Shown: positions 15,852-25,481, counted from the first letter of the stretch. The stretch is 29,143 nt of DNA from CALEUX01 sp037439945 (GCA_037439945.1 JBBIVA010000034.1:1-29143), one strand, 5' to 3'. Made by a program: numbers and translations. The notes: generated by a model not told the origin, from the letters alone.

Positions 15852-17213
15852 TTAACTTACTACGATAGTTTTAACATTCATAAATTCATGGATTCCAAAG
15901 TGTGAAAGTTCTCTTCCAAATCCGCTTTCTTTTATTCCTCCAAAAGGTAACCGGGGGTCAGAACGAACAAAATCATTCACAAAACAGGTTCCTGCTTCAA
16001 TCTCCAATTCGGCCAATAACCGTCCCTTTTCTATATCGGATGTAAATATTGCTGCACCCAGACCGAAATTTGTATCGTTGGCAACGCAAATGGCATCCCT
16101 TTCGTTTTCCACCTTTATTATACCCGCCACCGGGCCAAACAATTCATCATGATATGCAGGCATCCCCGGTTTAATATCAGTAAGAATTGTTGGAGGGTAG
16201 AAAGCCCCTGTTATTTCAGGATTATCTCCCCCTAAAATAAGTTTTGCACCCTTTGAAATACTGTTGTTCACCTGCATTTGCAGATCTAACCTGATATTGT
16301 TTCGGGCCAGTGGCCCCAGTTGGGTTGTTTCATTCAGGGGGTCACCAACCACTATCTCACTCATTTTTTCAACAATCCGGTTTTTAAACTGCTCGTAAGC
16401 CGGGGCTTCCACAATAAACCTTTTGGCCGATATACAGCTTTGTCCTGCATTTAAAGTACGTGCCTTTACACAAATATCGGCTGCCTTCTCAATGTCGGCA
16501 TCGGCCAGGATAATATACGGATCGCTACCCCCCAGTTCCATTACAACCTTTTTGATATTACGCCCGCATTGTTCGCCTATTATTCTTCCCGCCGGGGTAC
16601 TCCCTGTAAATGTTACAGCTGTTATTCTTTTATCAGAAATAATATTCTCAACCTTGCGACTTGATACCAGAATGGATTGAAAAGTTTTAAATGGAAAACC
16701 TGCCTCCATAAACAAATTTTCAATGGCTAAAGCACAGGCTGGGACATTTGATGCATGTTTTAAAAGCACTGTATTTCCTGCCAAAAGAGCGGGTATAGCA
16801 AATCGGAATACTTGCCAAAAAGGGTAGTTCCAAGGCATAATGGCCAAAACAGGGCCCAGTGGCTGGTATGTATAATAAGAGTGGCTGTATTCCGTAGCCA
16901 CATTTACCCTGGCAAGGAAGTTATCTGCTTTTTCAGCATAATATCTGCAAACCCATGCACATTTTTCAATTTCTGAACGGGATTCGGTTATGGGTTTTCC
17001 CATTTCCAGGGAAATTATAACAGCCAAACCTTCTTTTTTTTCTAGAAGTGCGTCGGCAAGTAAACAGAATAACCCCACCCGTTTGCTGACTGATGTTTGC
17101 CTCCACTGATAATATGAGGCAGTTGCATGATCAAGGCACGCATCAATCTCACCCCATTGAAACTCATCATATACATGGATAATTTCACCATTAAACGGAT
17201 TTATCGATTTCAT
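15852..17213 (-). CDS. NAD(P)-dependent aldehyde dehydrogenase, succinate-semialdehyde type
   Basis: A 453-residue aldehyde dehydrogenase, most like the short succinate-semialdehyde dehydrogenases (Sad/YneI, GabD); it oxidises an aldehyde to the acid. Key residues: catalytic Cys260 in NAGQSCI, general base Glu226 in VMELGGSDP, cofactor loop FTGSTPAG, the IMPWNYPFWQ segment, and the C-terminal LPFGGIKESGFGRE. An in-frame ATG 42 nt upstream (17255) adds 14 residues without family match. I chose MKSINPFNGE at 17213 because homologues start with an SINPxxGE segment; Met at 17219 is also possible. It sits directly upstream of recX (1-bp gap) and 136 bp downstream of metF on the same strand. The exact substrate is not proven. 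Confidence 0.9.
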   Translation of the reverse strand: MKSINPFNGEIIHVYDEFQWGEIDACLDHATASYYQWRQTSVSKRVGLFCLLADALLEKKEGLAVIISLEMGKPITESRSEIEKCAWVCRYYAEKADNFLARVNVATEYSHSYYTYQPLGPVLAIMPWNYPFWQVFRFAIPALLAGNTVLLKHASNVPACALAIENLFMEAGFPFKTFQSILVSSRKVENIISDKRITAVTFTGSTPAGRIIGEQCGRNIKKVVMELGGSDPYIILADADIEKAADICVKARTLNAGQSCISAKRFIVEAPAYEQFKNRIVEKMSEIVVGDPLNETTQLGPLARNNIRLDLQMQVNNSISKGAKLILGGDNPEITGAFYPPTILTDIKPGMPAYHDELFGPVAGIIKVENERDAICVANDTNFGLGAAIFTSDIEKGRLLAELEIEAGTCFVNDFVRSDPRLPFGGIKESGFGRELSHFGIHEFMNVKTIVVS

Positions 17214-17349
17214 TTGCATAGCGATATTTTTTGCAGAAGTTCTAATGTACTTCAATTTTCACTTTTTGGCAAAAGAAAAGAACTGACCCCAAATTAAATA
17301 ATTAAGTTAATAGTCTGGCTTCAGGGACCTTTCTGTTGTTTAATCCTGA

Positions 17350-18306
17350 TTAATATATTTTTTCGGCCACCTGTTTAACGCTTTGGGTAGCCATCATGGT
17401 GTAAAAATGAAGGAGGTTTACCCCGTTTCCCAGCAATTCCCTGGCCTGCGAGATACACCAATCAATACCAACCTTAACAACATCTTCATCGGTCTTGCAA
17501 GCCCTTATTTCTTTTGCAAAAGCCTCCGGAATATCAACGTGAAAAATTTTTGGCAAAACAGATAGTTGGTTCATTAAAGTTACCGGCTTAAGCCCCGGAA
17601 TAATAGGAACGTTAATTCCTGCCTGCCTTGCTTTTTCAACAAATTCGAAATAGCGTTTATTATCAAAAAACATTTGTGTAATAACATACTCAGCCCCGGC
17701 ATCAACTTTCTTTTTTAACCAGTATATATCAGAGTCAAGGTTGGGTGCTTCCTCATGTTTTTCGGGATACCCGGCTACTCCAAAACTAAATGGGGTTTCA
17801 AAAGCTTCGGCCTGGGTGTTATCAAGAAATATTCCTTTGTTCAAATCATTAACCTGTTTGACCAAATCAATTGCATATTTATTACCCTCTTCGTAGGGTT
17901 GATTAAACCTCTCTTTAGAACTGTTATCGCCCCTTAATAACAAAAGATCGTGAATACCTAAAAAATTCAAATCCAGCAAAGCATATTCGGTTTCGCTTCG
18001 TGTAAAACCACTGCAAATAATATGAGGAATAACTTTAATTCCGTATTTATGTTGAATTGATGCTGCAACAGCAACCGTGCCCGGTCTTTTACGAATTACT
18101 TTTCGTTCAAACAATCCTTTTTGGGTATTTATAAAAATAACCTCGTCGCGATGCGAAGTAATGTTAATATACAAAGGGTTAAATTCTTTTAACGCATCAA
18201 TTGTTTTGAAAACCCTGTTAATACTGTTTCCTTTTACAGGAGGTAGAAGTTCAAACGAAAAAGCCGGTTTTGTTAAATCTTTAATAAGTTGGGCTGCGGT
18301 TGACAT
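17350..18306 (-). CDS. metF: 5,10-methylenetetrahydrofolate reductase
   Basis: A 318-residue flavin-dependent TIM-barrel enzyme that reduces methylene-THF to 5-methyl-THF, the methyl donor for MetH. Glu19 in FSFELLPP corresponds to the catalytic Glu. Other signatures are ITSHRDE, LLLRGD (FAD site), FGVAGYPEKHEEAPN, and KKVDAGAEYVITQMFFDN with the substrate-binding Gln. The length matches bacterial MetF. It follows metH by 34 bp on the same strand, which places the two consecutive pathway steps in one transcription unit. Confidence 0.97.
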   Translation of the reverse strand: MSTAAQLIKDLTKPAFSFELLPPVKGNSINRVFKTIDALKEFNPLYINITSHRDEVIFINTQKGLFERKVIRKRPGTVAVAASIQHKYGIKVIPHIICSGFTRSETEYALLDLNFLGIHDLLLLRGDNSSKERFNQPYEEGNKYAIDLVKQVNDLNKGIFLDNTQAEAFETPFSFGVAGYPEKHEEAPNLDSDIYWLKKKVDAGAEYVITQMFFDNKRYFEFVEKARQAGINVPIIPGLKPVTLMNQLSVLPKIFHVDIPEAFAKEIRACKTDEDVVKVGIDWCISQARELLGNGVNLLHFYTMMATQSVKQVAEKIY

Positions 18307-18340
18307 GATTAAACTGTGATTATTGAAAATTAAATGAATC

Positions 18341-21300
18341 TTATTTGTAAGAAAGGTTCAAAGGTATCCATTTTTCTGTTTCCGGAATAGAAATTCCTTT
18401 TCTTCCTGCTAAATCCCTTACCTGGTCCTCCCCTATTTTTCCAACTCCAAAATAAACAGCCTCAGGATGTGCCATATAAATTCCACTAACTGATGCGTTT
18501 GGGTACATACTAAAATGCTCTGTTAGTTTAATACCAACATTTTTTTCAACATCAATCAGTTTAAACAAAAACTCCTTTTCACTATGGTCGGGACAAGCCG
18601 GGTAACCTAAAGCCGGCCGAATTCCTCTGTACCTCTCACGTACAATATTATCATAATCAAAAACCTCATTGGGAGCATACCCCCAAAACTCGCGTCTTAT
18701 CCTGAAATGCATCAGTTCAGCCAGGGCTTCGGCCAAACGGTCGGCCAGGGCTTTTAATAGTATTGCACTATAATCATCACTCTCTTTTTCAAATTTCTCA
18801 ATCCACCGTTCAATTCCATGACCTGCGGTAACTGCAAATGCGCCAATATAATCATTTATTCCGGCAGCTTTGGGGGCAACAAAATCTGAAAGACAATAAT
18901 AGTGTTCCTTGCCCTGTTTTTCCTGCTGTTCTCTTATATTATGAATGGTCCCCTTTTTAACAACAGGATTTGAGTAATCATATACATCAATATCGTCGCC
19001 ATTACTGTTTGCAGGAAAAATACCAATTACTGCTTTAGCTGTAACAATTTTTTCCTTAACTACCAGTTCAAGCATTTGTTTTGCATCGCGATATAGCTTT
19101 AGTGCTTCAATGGCTTTTTCACGCCCTGTTTCTGATGGGAATTTTTGCAGCCATTTGTTTTCAGAGGCCTTATCAACTACCTCATCAATTCCGTCATAAT
19201 TACCAGTTAAACGCCAGGCGTGATAAAAAAAAGTCCAGTCTATAAAAGGTATAATTTCATTTAAAGGATAATCGTTAAAAACTTTTACCCCCAAAAAATT
19301 AGGGGTTGCAGGTTTGTAATCACTCCAATTAACTGGAAAATGGTTCTTTCTTGCTTCACAAATGGGTTTTATTTTAATTTCATTTTTGTTTTGATTGGCA
19401 TCACGTAATCTTTGGTATTCCGACCTTATGGTTTTCTCAAACTGCAGTTTATCACGTTCTGACATCAGCGCCCCAACAACCTGTGCACTTTTGGAGGCAT
19501 CTTTTACATGAACCACCGGTCCGGAATAGGCTGGTTCAATTTTAACTGCCGTATGAACACTTGAAGTTGTTGCCCCCCCAATTAACAGTGGCTTTTTAAT
19601 ACCTTTTCGTTCCATTTCACGGGCCACATTAACCATTTCTTCCAACGATGGAGTAATCAGTCCGCTAAGTCCAATTATATCAGCATTTTGCTCAAGGGCT
19701 TCATGTAAAATTCTATCAGTTGGAACCATTACCCCCAAATCAATTACATCATAATTGTTGCAAGCCAGAATTACCCCAACAATATTTTTCCCAATATCGT
19801 GAACATCACCCTTAACAGTTGCCATCAAAATACGACCTGCCTTTTTGTGAACATTCCCTGATAACCTTTTCTCTTCTTCAATAAACGGTTGAAGCCATGC
19901 AACAGCTTTTTTCATTGTTCGGGCGGTTTTTACCACCTGTGGTAAAAACATTTTACCTGACCCAAATAAATCGCCTACAATATTCATCCCGTCCATTAAT
20001 GGCCCTTCGATAATATCTAATGCCGATGGGTATAACCCACGTGCTTCTTCAAGATCTTCCTCCAGGTAATCGAAAATTCCTTTAACCAGGCTATGGTGTA
20101 ACCTGTTTTGAACTGGCATTTGACGCCATTCATCAACGGCACCTGTTTTTAACCCTGAATTTTTGGATAGATAGCTTCCGGCCATATCCACCAGTTTTTC
20201 AGTCGCATCAGGGTGTTTGTTTAATACTACATCCTCAACCAACTGAAGTAGTTCAGGTTCAATTTCATCATAAATCTGAAGCATTCCAGGATTTACAATT
20301 CCCATATCCATTCCTGCCTGAATTGCATGATAAAGAAAAACCGAATGGATTGCCTCTCTAACAAGATCATTACCTCTAAAAGAGAATGAGAGATTGCTTA
20401 CTCCTCCGCTAACCCTGGCATGTGGCAAATTCTCTTTAATCCATTTAGTGGCTCTAATAAAATCAACCCCATAGGAGTTATGCTCCTCAATTCCTGTGGC
20501 TATTGCCAGTACATTGGGGTCAAAAATTATATTCTCAGGCAGAAACCCAATTTTTTGGGTAAGGAGATTGTATGCCCTGCTGCAAATTTCTATCCGCCTC
20601 TCAAAAGTATCTGCCTGTCCTTTTTCATCAAATGCCATTACAACAACCGCTGCACCATACTCCATAATTTTGCCGGCATACTGAAGAAACTGCTCCTCAC
20701 CCTCTTTAAGGCTAATTGAGTTAACAATGCATTTTCCCTGTAAACATTTAAGGCCGGCTTCAAGCACCTCCCACCGCGAAGAATCAATCATTACAGGTAA
20801 CCTGGCTATTTCGGGTTCCGAGGCCATAAGATGAAGAAATGTTACCATCTCCTTTTGAGCATCAAGCATAGCATCATCCATATTTACATCAATAATCTGG
20901 GCTCCACCCTCAACCATATCCCTTGCCACCGAGAGGGCATCTTCATACTTTTCTTCTCTTATCAGACGGGCAAATTTTTTTGATCCGGCCACATTAGTTC
21001 TTTCTCCTATATTAACAAAATTAATGTTTTTGCCCAACACAACAGATTCCAACCCGCTAACCATGGTGGTTTTTTCCAAAACCGGCGGAACATGTGGAAC
21101 TGCATCTTTTAAAAGCCGGGCAAATGCTGCTATATGCTCTGGTGTTGTACCACAACAACCACCAATTATGTTTACCAACCCACGTTTTAAATAATCAAGT
21201 ATCTGGGGCGCCATTTGACCGGGTGTTTCATCGTACTCTCCAAACTGGTTTGGTAATCCCGCGTTTGGGTAGGCGCTAACAAAAAAATGAGATTTACGGC

Positions 21301-22078
21301 CAATCTCCTCAACATAAGTTCTTAGCTGAGATGCCCCAAAGGCGCAGTTTAATCCTATAGAAAACAATGGGATATGTGAAACAGAAATTAAAAAGGCATC
21401 CAATGTCTGACCTGAAAGAGTACGGCCGCTTGAATCTGAAACCGTTACCGATACCATTATCGGAAAATCAATCAATCCTCTTTTCTTTAACTCCCTGTTA
21501 ATTCCAAAAAGGGCTGCCTTGGCATTTAGGGTGTCGAAAATTGTTTCGAGCAGGAGAATATCTACACCCCCGTCGAGTAATCCGGCGGCCTGTTCACTGT
21601 ATGAGTCAGCCAGTTGATCAAAATCAACAGCTCTGTACCCCGGATTATTAACATCGGGGGATAATGACGCAGTTTTATTGGTTGGTCCCATTGAGCCAGC
21701 TACAAACCTTGGCCTGTACAATGTTGAAAATTTATTGGCAGCATTTACTGCAAGCCTTGCCGATTCTTTGTTAATTTCATAAACAAATGGCTCCATTTGG
21801 TAATCGGCCTGTGAAATTCCGGTTGAATTAAAGGTATTGGTTTCAATAATATCAGAACCTGCCTTTAAATATAACTCATGAATGGTTTTAATAATATCAG
21901 GCCGCGTAAGCGAAAGTATATCGTTATTTCCCTGAAGCAACGCCGGATGATTGGCGAACCTTTCTCCCCGGAAATCATTTTCAGTAAGTTTATAGTTTTG
22001 TATAAGGCTTCCCATTGCTCCATCCAGCAATAGCACCCTCTCCCTAACCGCTTTTTTTAATTGATGTGTTTTGGACAT
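18341..22078 (-). CDS. metH: Cobalamin-dependent methionine synthase
   Basis: A 1245-residue full-length MetH that transfers the methyl group from methyl-THF through cobalamin to homocysteine. It has four modules in order. The homocysteine barrel (about 1-325) has zinc ligands Cys245 (LNCAFGA) and Cys308/Cys309 (GGCCGTT). The pterin domain is at about 350-615 (FVNIGERTNVAGS; VDVNMDDAMLD). The cap and B12 domain is at about 640-890, with cobalt ligand His760 in DVHDIGKNIVG. The AdoMet reactivation domain (about 905-1245) contains RGIRPALGYPACPDHSE. All catalytic residues I can check are present. The cell must therefore make or import cobalamin and can reactivate the oxidised enzyme. It is followed by metF 34 bp away; a candidate structured leader precedes it. 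Confidence 0.98.
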   Translation of the reverse strand: MSKTHQLKKAVRERVLLLDGAMGSLIQNYKLTENDFRGERFANHPALLQGNNDILSLTRPDIIKTIHELYLKAGSDIIETNTFNSTGISQADYQMEPFVYEINKESARLAVNAANKFSTLYRPRFVAGSMGPTNKTASLSPDVNNPGYRAVDFDQLADSYSEQAAGLLDGGVDILLLETIFDTLNAKAALFGINRELKKRGLIDFPIMVSVTVSDSSGRTLSGQTLDAFLISVSHIPLFSIGLNCAFGASQLRTYVEEIGRKSHFFVSAYPNAGLPNQFGEYDETPGQMAPQILDYLKRGLVNIIGGCCGTTPEHIAAFARLLKDAVPHVPPVLEKTTMVSGLESVVLGKNINFVNIGERTNVAGSKKFARLIREEKYEDALSVARDMVEGGAQIIDVNMDDAMLDAQKEMVTFLHLMASEPEIARLPVMIDSSRWEVLEAGLKCLQGKCIVNSISLKEGEEQFLQYAGKIMEYGAAVVVMAFDEKGQADTFERRIEICSRAYNLLTQKIGFLPENIIFDPNVLAIATGIEEHNSYGVDFIRATKWIKENLPHARVSGGVSNLSFSFRGNDLVREAIHSVFLYHAIQAGMDMGIVNPGMLQIYDEIEPELLQLVEDVVLNKHPDATEKLVDMAGSYLSKNSGLKTGAVDEWRQMPVQNRLHHSLVKGIFDYLEEDLEEARGLYPSALDIIEGPLMDGMNIVGDLFGSGKMFLPQVVKTARTMKKAVAWLQPFIEEEKRLSGNVHKKAGRILMATVKGDVHDIGKNIVGVILACNNYDVIDLGVMVPTDRILHEALEQNADIIGLSGLITPSLEEMVNVAREMERKGIKKPLLIGGATTSSVHTAVKIEPAYSGPVVHVKDASKSAQVVGALMSERDKLQFEKTIRSEYQRLRDANQNKNEIKIKPICEARKNHFPVNWSDYKPATPNFLGVKVFNDYPLNEIIPFIDWTFFYHAWRLTGNYDGIDEVVDKASENKWLQKFPSETGREKAIEALKLYRDAKQMLELVVKEKIVTAKAVIGIFPANSNGDDIDVYDYSNPVVKKGTIHNIREQQEKQGKEHYYCLSDFVAPKAAGINDYIGAFAVTAGHGIERWIEKFEKESDDYSAILLKALADRLAEALAELMHFRIRREFWGYAPNEVFDYDNIVRERYRGIRPALGYPACPDHSEKEFLFKLIDVEKNVGIKLTEHFSMYPNASVSGIYMAHPEAVYFGVGKIGEDQVRDLAGRKGISIPETEKWIPLNLSYK

Positions 22079-22089
22079 TTCTACTTTTA

Positions 22090-22146
22090 AACTGTAATAA
22101 AAAGAAACAACTTTACCAATACCAAATCAGATATAATACAGTTGTT
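22090..22146 (-). promoter_or_regulatory. Candidate metH leader structure with two alternative helices
   Basis: Read on the minus strand, the stretch AACAACTGTA (22146 to 22137) can pair in two overlapping ways: AACAACT (22146-22140) with AGTTGTT (22112-22106), or AACTGTA (22143-22137) with TACAGTT (22096-22090). Both helices are perfect 7-bp stems and cannot form together. The second ends 11 nt before the metH ATG, where it could cover the ribosome site. It does not match the SAM or cobalamin riboswitch cores I know. Short AT-rich stems can be chance. Confidence 0.3.
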
Positions 22147-22208
22147 ATAAGCTAATATCAAATACTAATGGCTAAAACAAAAGTTAATATCTCAATGTTC
22201 GAAGTATG

Positions 22209-22216
22209 CAAAAGTA
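22209..22216 (-). promoter_or_regulatory. Possible -7 promoter box of metH
   Basis: On the minus strand TACTTTTG matches TAnnTTTG and lies 130 nt upstream of the metH start. No TTTG -33 box is visible at the usual distance, so this is weak. If real, it gives a leader of about 125 nt that contains the alternative helices at 22090-22146. Confidence 0.35.
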
Positions 22217-22249
22217 ATGATAAATTGGTGATTTATTAATAATACAAGG

Positions 22250-23125
22250 TTATTGAAACTGGCTGGAATACTCTTTTGGGGTCATTTTCATGGCTGCTTT
22301 GAAGAAACGGTTAAAATTGGATAAATTATTAAATCCGCATTCAAAACATACATGCGATATAGAGTTATGCTTGTTCTGAAGAAGTTTACAGGCATATTTA
22401 ATACGCAATTCATTAATATACAACACTAAGGTACATCCTGTTTTTTCCTTAAAATAACGGCTGAAAGCCGAACTATTCATTCCAAACTGATTTGAAAGTT
22501 GCGACAAGGATATCCTACGTGTATAATTGAGGTTTAAGTAGTTTAGTATTTTATTTAGTCTTTGGTCTTTAACGTTTAACGGATATTGCTTAAAATTGGG
22601 AGTGGCCAGTAATTTGTAATCCTTTGTCCGGGCCATTGCATCAAGAATTTTTAAAAGCAAAATAAACCGCTCAAATCCTTCGGTTTTAGTTAATTCAATA
22701 ATTGATTTACCTATCGACTCTGTAAATTTTGCTGAAAAATGTACTCCATGTTCAGCCTTTACAAATAATTCCCGGACGTGGGCAAATTCCGGATATGTTG
22801 AAATTGCCCTGTCCATAAAATCAGGGGTAAACTGCACAACAACAGCATTTACTTTCAATTCAGGATTACCCTGATGGAAAGCTTCATCATTTTTCCAATA
22901 ATGCGGGATTTGGCTTCCAACCAAAACCAGGTCGCCTTCCCTGAATTTTTCAAAACTATCGCCAATAAACCTGCTTCCATAACTTTTTATTACATATACT
23001 ATCTCTATTTCACTATGAAAGTGCCAGGGGTATGTAAAATGGGGGTAATCGTTCCATTTAACTTTTATTGGACTTCCATCAGGCATTAAAACCTGCTCAT
23101 ACATTATGTTCCTTGAGCCTTTCAT
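22250..23125 (-). CDS. AraC-family transcriptional regulator
   Basis: A 291-residue regulator with an N-terminal cupin sensor domain (about 25-110; PWHFHSEIEIVYVIKSYGSRFIGD, then GDLVLVGSQIPHYW) and a C-terminal AraC/XylS DNA-binding domain with two helix-turn-helix units (about 190-288; SLSQLSNQFGMNSSAFSRYFKEKTG, then ISHVCFECGFNNLSNFNRFFK, ending MTPKEY). Cupin-AraC proteins of this type usually respond to sugars or related small molecules. It is divergent from the DUF2264 gene across 226 bp, the usual layout for a regulator and its target. Met8 (23104) is an alternative start. Confidence 0.93.
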   Translation of the reverse strand: MKGSRNIMYEQVLMPDGSPIKVKWNDYPHFTYPWHFHSEIEIVYVIKSYGSRFIGDSFEKFREGDLVLVGSQIPHYWKNDEAFHQGNPELKVNAVVVQFTPDFMDRAISTYPEFAHVRELFVKAEHGVHFSAKFTESIGKSIIELTKTEGFERFILLLKILDAMARTKDYKLLATPNFKQYPLNVKDQRLNKILNYLNLNYTRRISLSQLSNQFGMNSSAFSRYFKEKTGCTLVLYINELRIKYACKLLQNKHNSISHVCFECGFNNLSNFNRFFKAAMKMTPKEYSSQFQ

Positions 23126-23156
23126 TGATATAGAATTTAAATAATCAAAATATGTG

Positions 23157-23185
23157 CAAAAATAACATTTACAACCGCAAATATA
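23157..23185 (-). promoter_or_regulatory. Candidate promoter boxes of the AraC-type gene
   Basis: On the minus strand there are two matches to TAnnTTTG: TATTTTTG (23164-23157) and TATATTTG (23185-23178). The first gives a leader of about 25 nt, the second about 45 nt. Neither has a clear TTTG -33 box at normal spacing. Confidence 0.35.
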
Positions 23186-23253
23186 CTACTTGATGTATGT
23201 TTTTTTTTAATCTATTTTTACACCGTAATAATATATTAAACATAAACTTAACA

Positions 23254-23265
23254 TTGTAGCTACAA
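23254..23265. promoter_or_regulatory. 12-bp perfect palindrome, candidate operator
   Basis: TTGTAGCTACAA is a perfect 12-bp palindrome, 87 bp before the DUF2264 start and 129 bp before the AraC start. A second inverted repeat follows, ACAATT (23284-23289) and AATTGT (23302-23307). AraC proteins usually bind direct rather than inverted repeats, so the palindrome may serve another factor. It lies in the only control region this divergent pair has. Confidence 0.4.
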
Positions 23266-23351
23266 AATTTATTATATAGGGGAACAATTCAATTTGGATT
23301 TAATTGTACGTGAAGGAAATTTAAAAAATAGTTATTGATTTTAAAAATTAT

Positions 23352-25406
23352 ATGAGACAGGCTTTTGAAGTAAAAAACCCCGATTTTGAATTGAGTCCTT
23401 ATACAGGGATGTCAAAAAAACATTACATAGAGTGTGCAAAATATTTGTTGGAAAGAGCATTAAAAAACGTTCATTCACTTGAAACCCCCTTAACATTTCC
23501 CACAGTACCAGGTAAAACATATCCCCAGCCAAATGCTCCTGCCTGGAGACACAGATCTTTGGAATTTGAAGCATTGGAAAGAACTTTTACCCTTGCCGGG
23601 CCTCTGATTCATATTGACCCTGAAACAACAATAAACAATATTAATTTAAGGGATTATTACAGTTTACAACTTTATAATGCTTTTACCCCGGGGCATCCAA
23701 ATTCTTTACCACTACCGGAAGAACTGCCTGATTCAAACTACCAGTTTACCTGTGAGTTTGGAGGGTTATTTAAAACCCTTTTGTTAATGCCTGACACTAT
23801 TTGGTCGCATTTTACTGAAAAACAAAAGAAAGAAATGGTTGTAACCATTTCAAAGTGGGCTCATCACAGAACAACTCAAAATAACTGGAGAATATTTAAC
23901 ATTGTGACCCTTTCATTCCTGAAAAAATATGGATATGAGATTGATGATGACTTACTAAAAAGTCATCTATTATGGGTTGCATCATACCACTCGGGTAATG
24001 GCTGGTATCTTGAGCAGACTTATAACTACTATTCCATTAGCCTGTTTATTGTTTATACAACTATTTGGAACCGGACTTTTGGAGATGAATATTATCCTGA
24101 AATTGCAGCCATAATTGAAAAGTCGGCCCAAAAACTTATGGAGTCCCTGCCTTCATTTTTTGGTCGTGACGGGTATATAAACATGTGGTCAAGAAGTATC
24201 TGCTACCGAACTTGGGTTTCAGGAGCCTTTCCTGTAGCATTTATGTTGAAGGAAAAAACTCAACTTGACGCAGGATGGGCAAGAAGATTATGCTCAGGCT
24301 CGTTGCTGCAATTTGTAACAAAAGATGAGTTTTACTATAATGATATACCAAGTTTAGGGTTTTACGGACAAAAAGAGTACATGGTTCAAAATTACAGTTG
24401 TGCCGCAAGCCCGTTTTTAATGTTTTTACCTTTCATTTGTCTGGCTTTACCTGATGATTCACCATTCTGGACAGCAAAAGAAAATGAAGGGATGTGGGAA
24501 AAACTGGGTAATGATTCAAACAAAGTAATTTTGGAAAATCCCGGATTGGTACTTGTAAACCATGGAAAAACAGGCACATCAGAAATTATTCCCGGTAAAG
24601 TTTACTACGATGACCCAAATTACTCCAAGTTGGTATATAATACTCATTTCCCATGGGAGGACCATAATCCTGAAGGTGGTACATCAATGGAGTACAGTTT
24701 CAGAAGTTTGGACCCAAGAGACGTAAGAGGTGATGACGTGAACTTTTATCTCACCGGATTAACCGTGGCCAACGATTCGGAAAAAAACACCTATTACACA
24801 ACTTCGCAAAGTATGATGTATAACGGGGTTCGCGATGAGGTACTTTATCGTCAGGCAATAATGCGTAAACCACCTAACAATGGAGTAGGATATATAATTG
24901 ATTTGGCTGAAATAACTCTTCCGGGTGGTGTAATCAGAGTTGATCGTTCACGATTGGCCTTTGAGTACGAATTAACCCTTGGCCATTTTGGATTGCCTCA
25001 TATTAAAGGCATAAAGCCTGCAATTAAACAATTTGAGCTTAAAGGTAAAAAAATTATTACCGCATCAATTCCAGGCCGGAGTATTGCACTTATTTCCTAC
25101 TATGGATGGGATAACCTGGATATTATGGTGCATGAAAACCGTAATGCAGAAGCTGATGAAAGCACTGTAATTTATGCTCATAAAAAGAGATTGGCAAAAA
25201 ATCCTCCAATGGAGTTAATGATAACAGTTATGTTACATAAAATGGACAACTCAGGGTGGGCAGAAGACGAATTGTTGCCCATAAAGGATATTAAAATAAT
25301 GGAAGTTACCCCAAATTATTCAACATTGGGAGCTATAATAACACTTAATAACAATACAAAATATGAAATTGATTTTAAAGATATTGATGGACACAGAACT
25401 TGTTAA
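23352..25406 (+). CDS. DUF2264 domain-containing protein
   Basis: A 684-residue protein that I place in the DUF2264 family. The N-terminal part (about 30-380) is an alpha-helical, probably (alpha/alpha)-toroid region with the family segment LEFEALERTFTLAGPL, then a Trp/Tyr-rich core (GNGWYLEQTYNYYS; RDGYINMWSRSICYRTW). The C-terminal part (about 400-684) is beta-rich. This build resembles glycoside hydrolase and polysaccharide lyase toroids such as GH88/GH105, and DUF2264 genes often sit in sugar-degradation loci, but no activity can be assigned from the sequence. There is no signal peptide, so it should act in the cytoplasm on imported material. It is divergent from an AraC regulator and ends 75 bp before a strong terminator. 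No SusC/SusD or other transporter is adjacent. Confidence 0.78.
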   Translation: MRQAFEVKNPDFELSPYTGMSKKHYIECAKYLLERALKNVHSLETPLTFPTVPGKTYPQPNAPAWRHRSLEFEALERTFTLAGPLIHIDPETTINNINLRDYYSLQLYNAFTPGHPNSLPLPEELPDSNYQFTCEFGGLFKTLLLMPDTIWSHFTEKQKKEMVVTISKWAHHRTTQNNWRIFNIVTLSFLKKYGYEIDDDLLKSHLLWVASYHSGNGWYLEQTYNYYSISLFIVYTTIWNRTFGDEYYPEIAAIIEKSAQKLMESLPSFFGRDGYINMWSRSICYRTWVSGAFPVAFMLKEKTQLDAGWARRLCSGSLLQFVTKDEFYYNDIPSLGFYGQKEYMVQNYSCAASPFLMFLPFICLALPDDSPFWTAKENEGMWEKLGNDSNKVILENPGLVLVNHGKTGTSEIIPGKVYYDDPNYSKLVYNTHFPWEDHNPEGGTSMEYSFRSLDPRDVRGDDVNFYLTGLTVANDSEKNTYYTTSQSMMYNGVRDEVLYRQAIMRKPPNNGVGYIIDLAEITLPGGVIRVDRSRLAFEYELTLGHFGLPHIKGIKPAIKQFELKGKKIITASIPGRSIALISYYGWDNLDIMVHENRNAEADESTVIYAHKKRLAKNPPMELMITVMLHKMDNSGWAEDELLPIKDIKIMEVTPNYSTLGAIITLNNNTKYEIDFKDIDGHRTC

Positions 25407-25481
25407 ATTATAACGTTGCTCCATCATAATTCAAAATTAAGTCTTACCAGTTTTTTTTTCATAGATTTAGATTAAGTTGGT

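Noticed and set aside
22079..22249. Known SAM or cobalamin riboswitch ahead of metH
   Set aside because: I found no conserved core of either class, such as the B12 box or the SAM-I/SAM-II helices; only short AT-rich stems are present.
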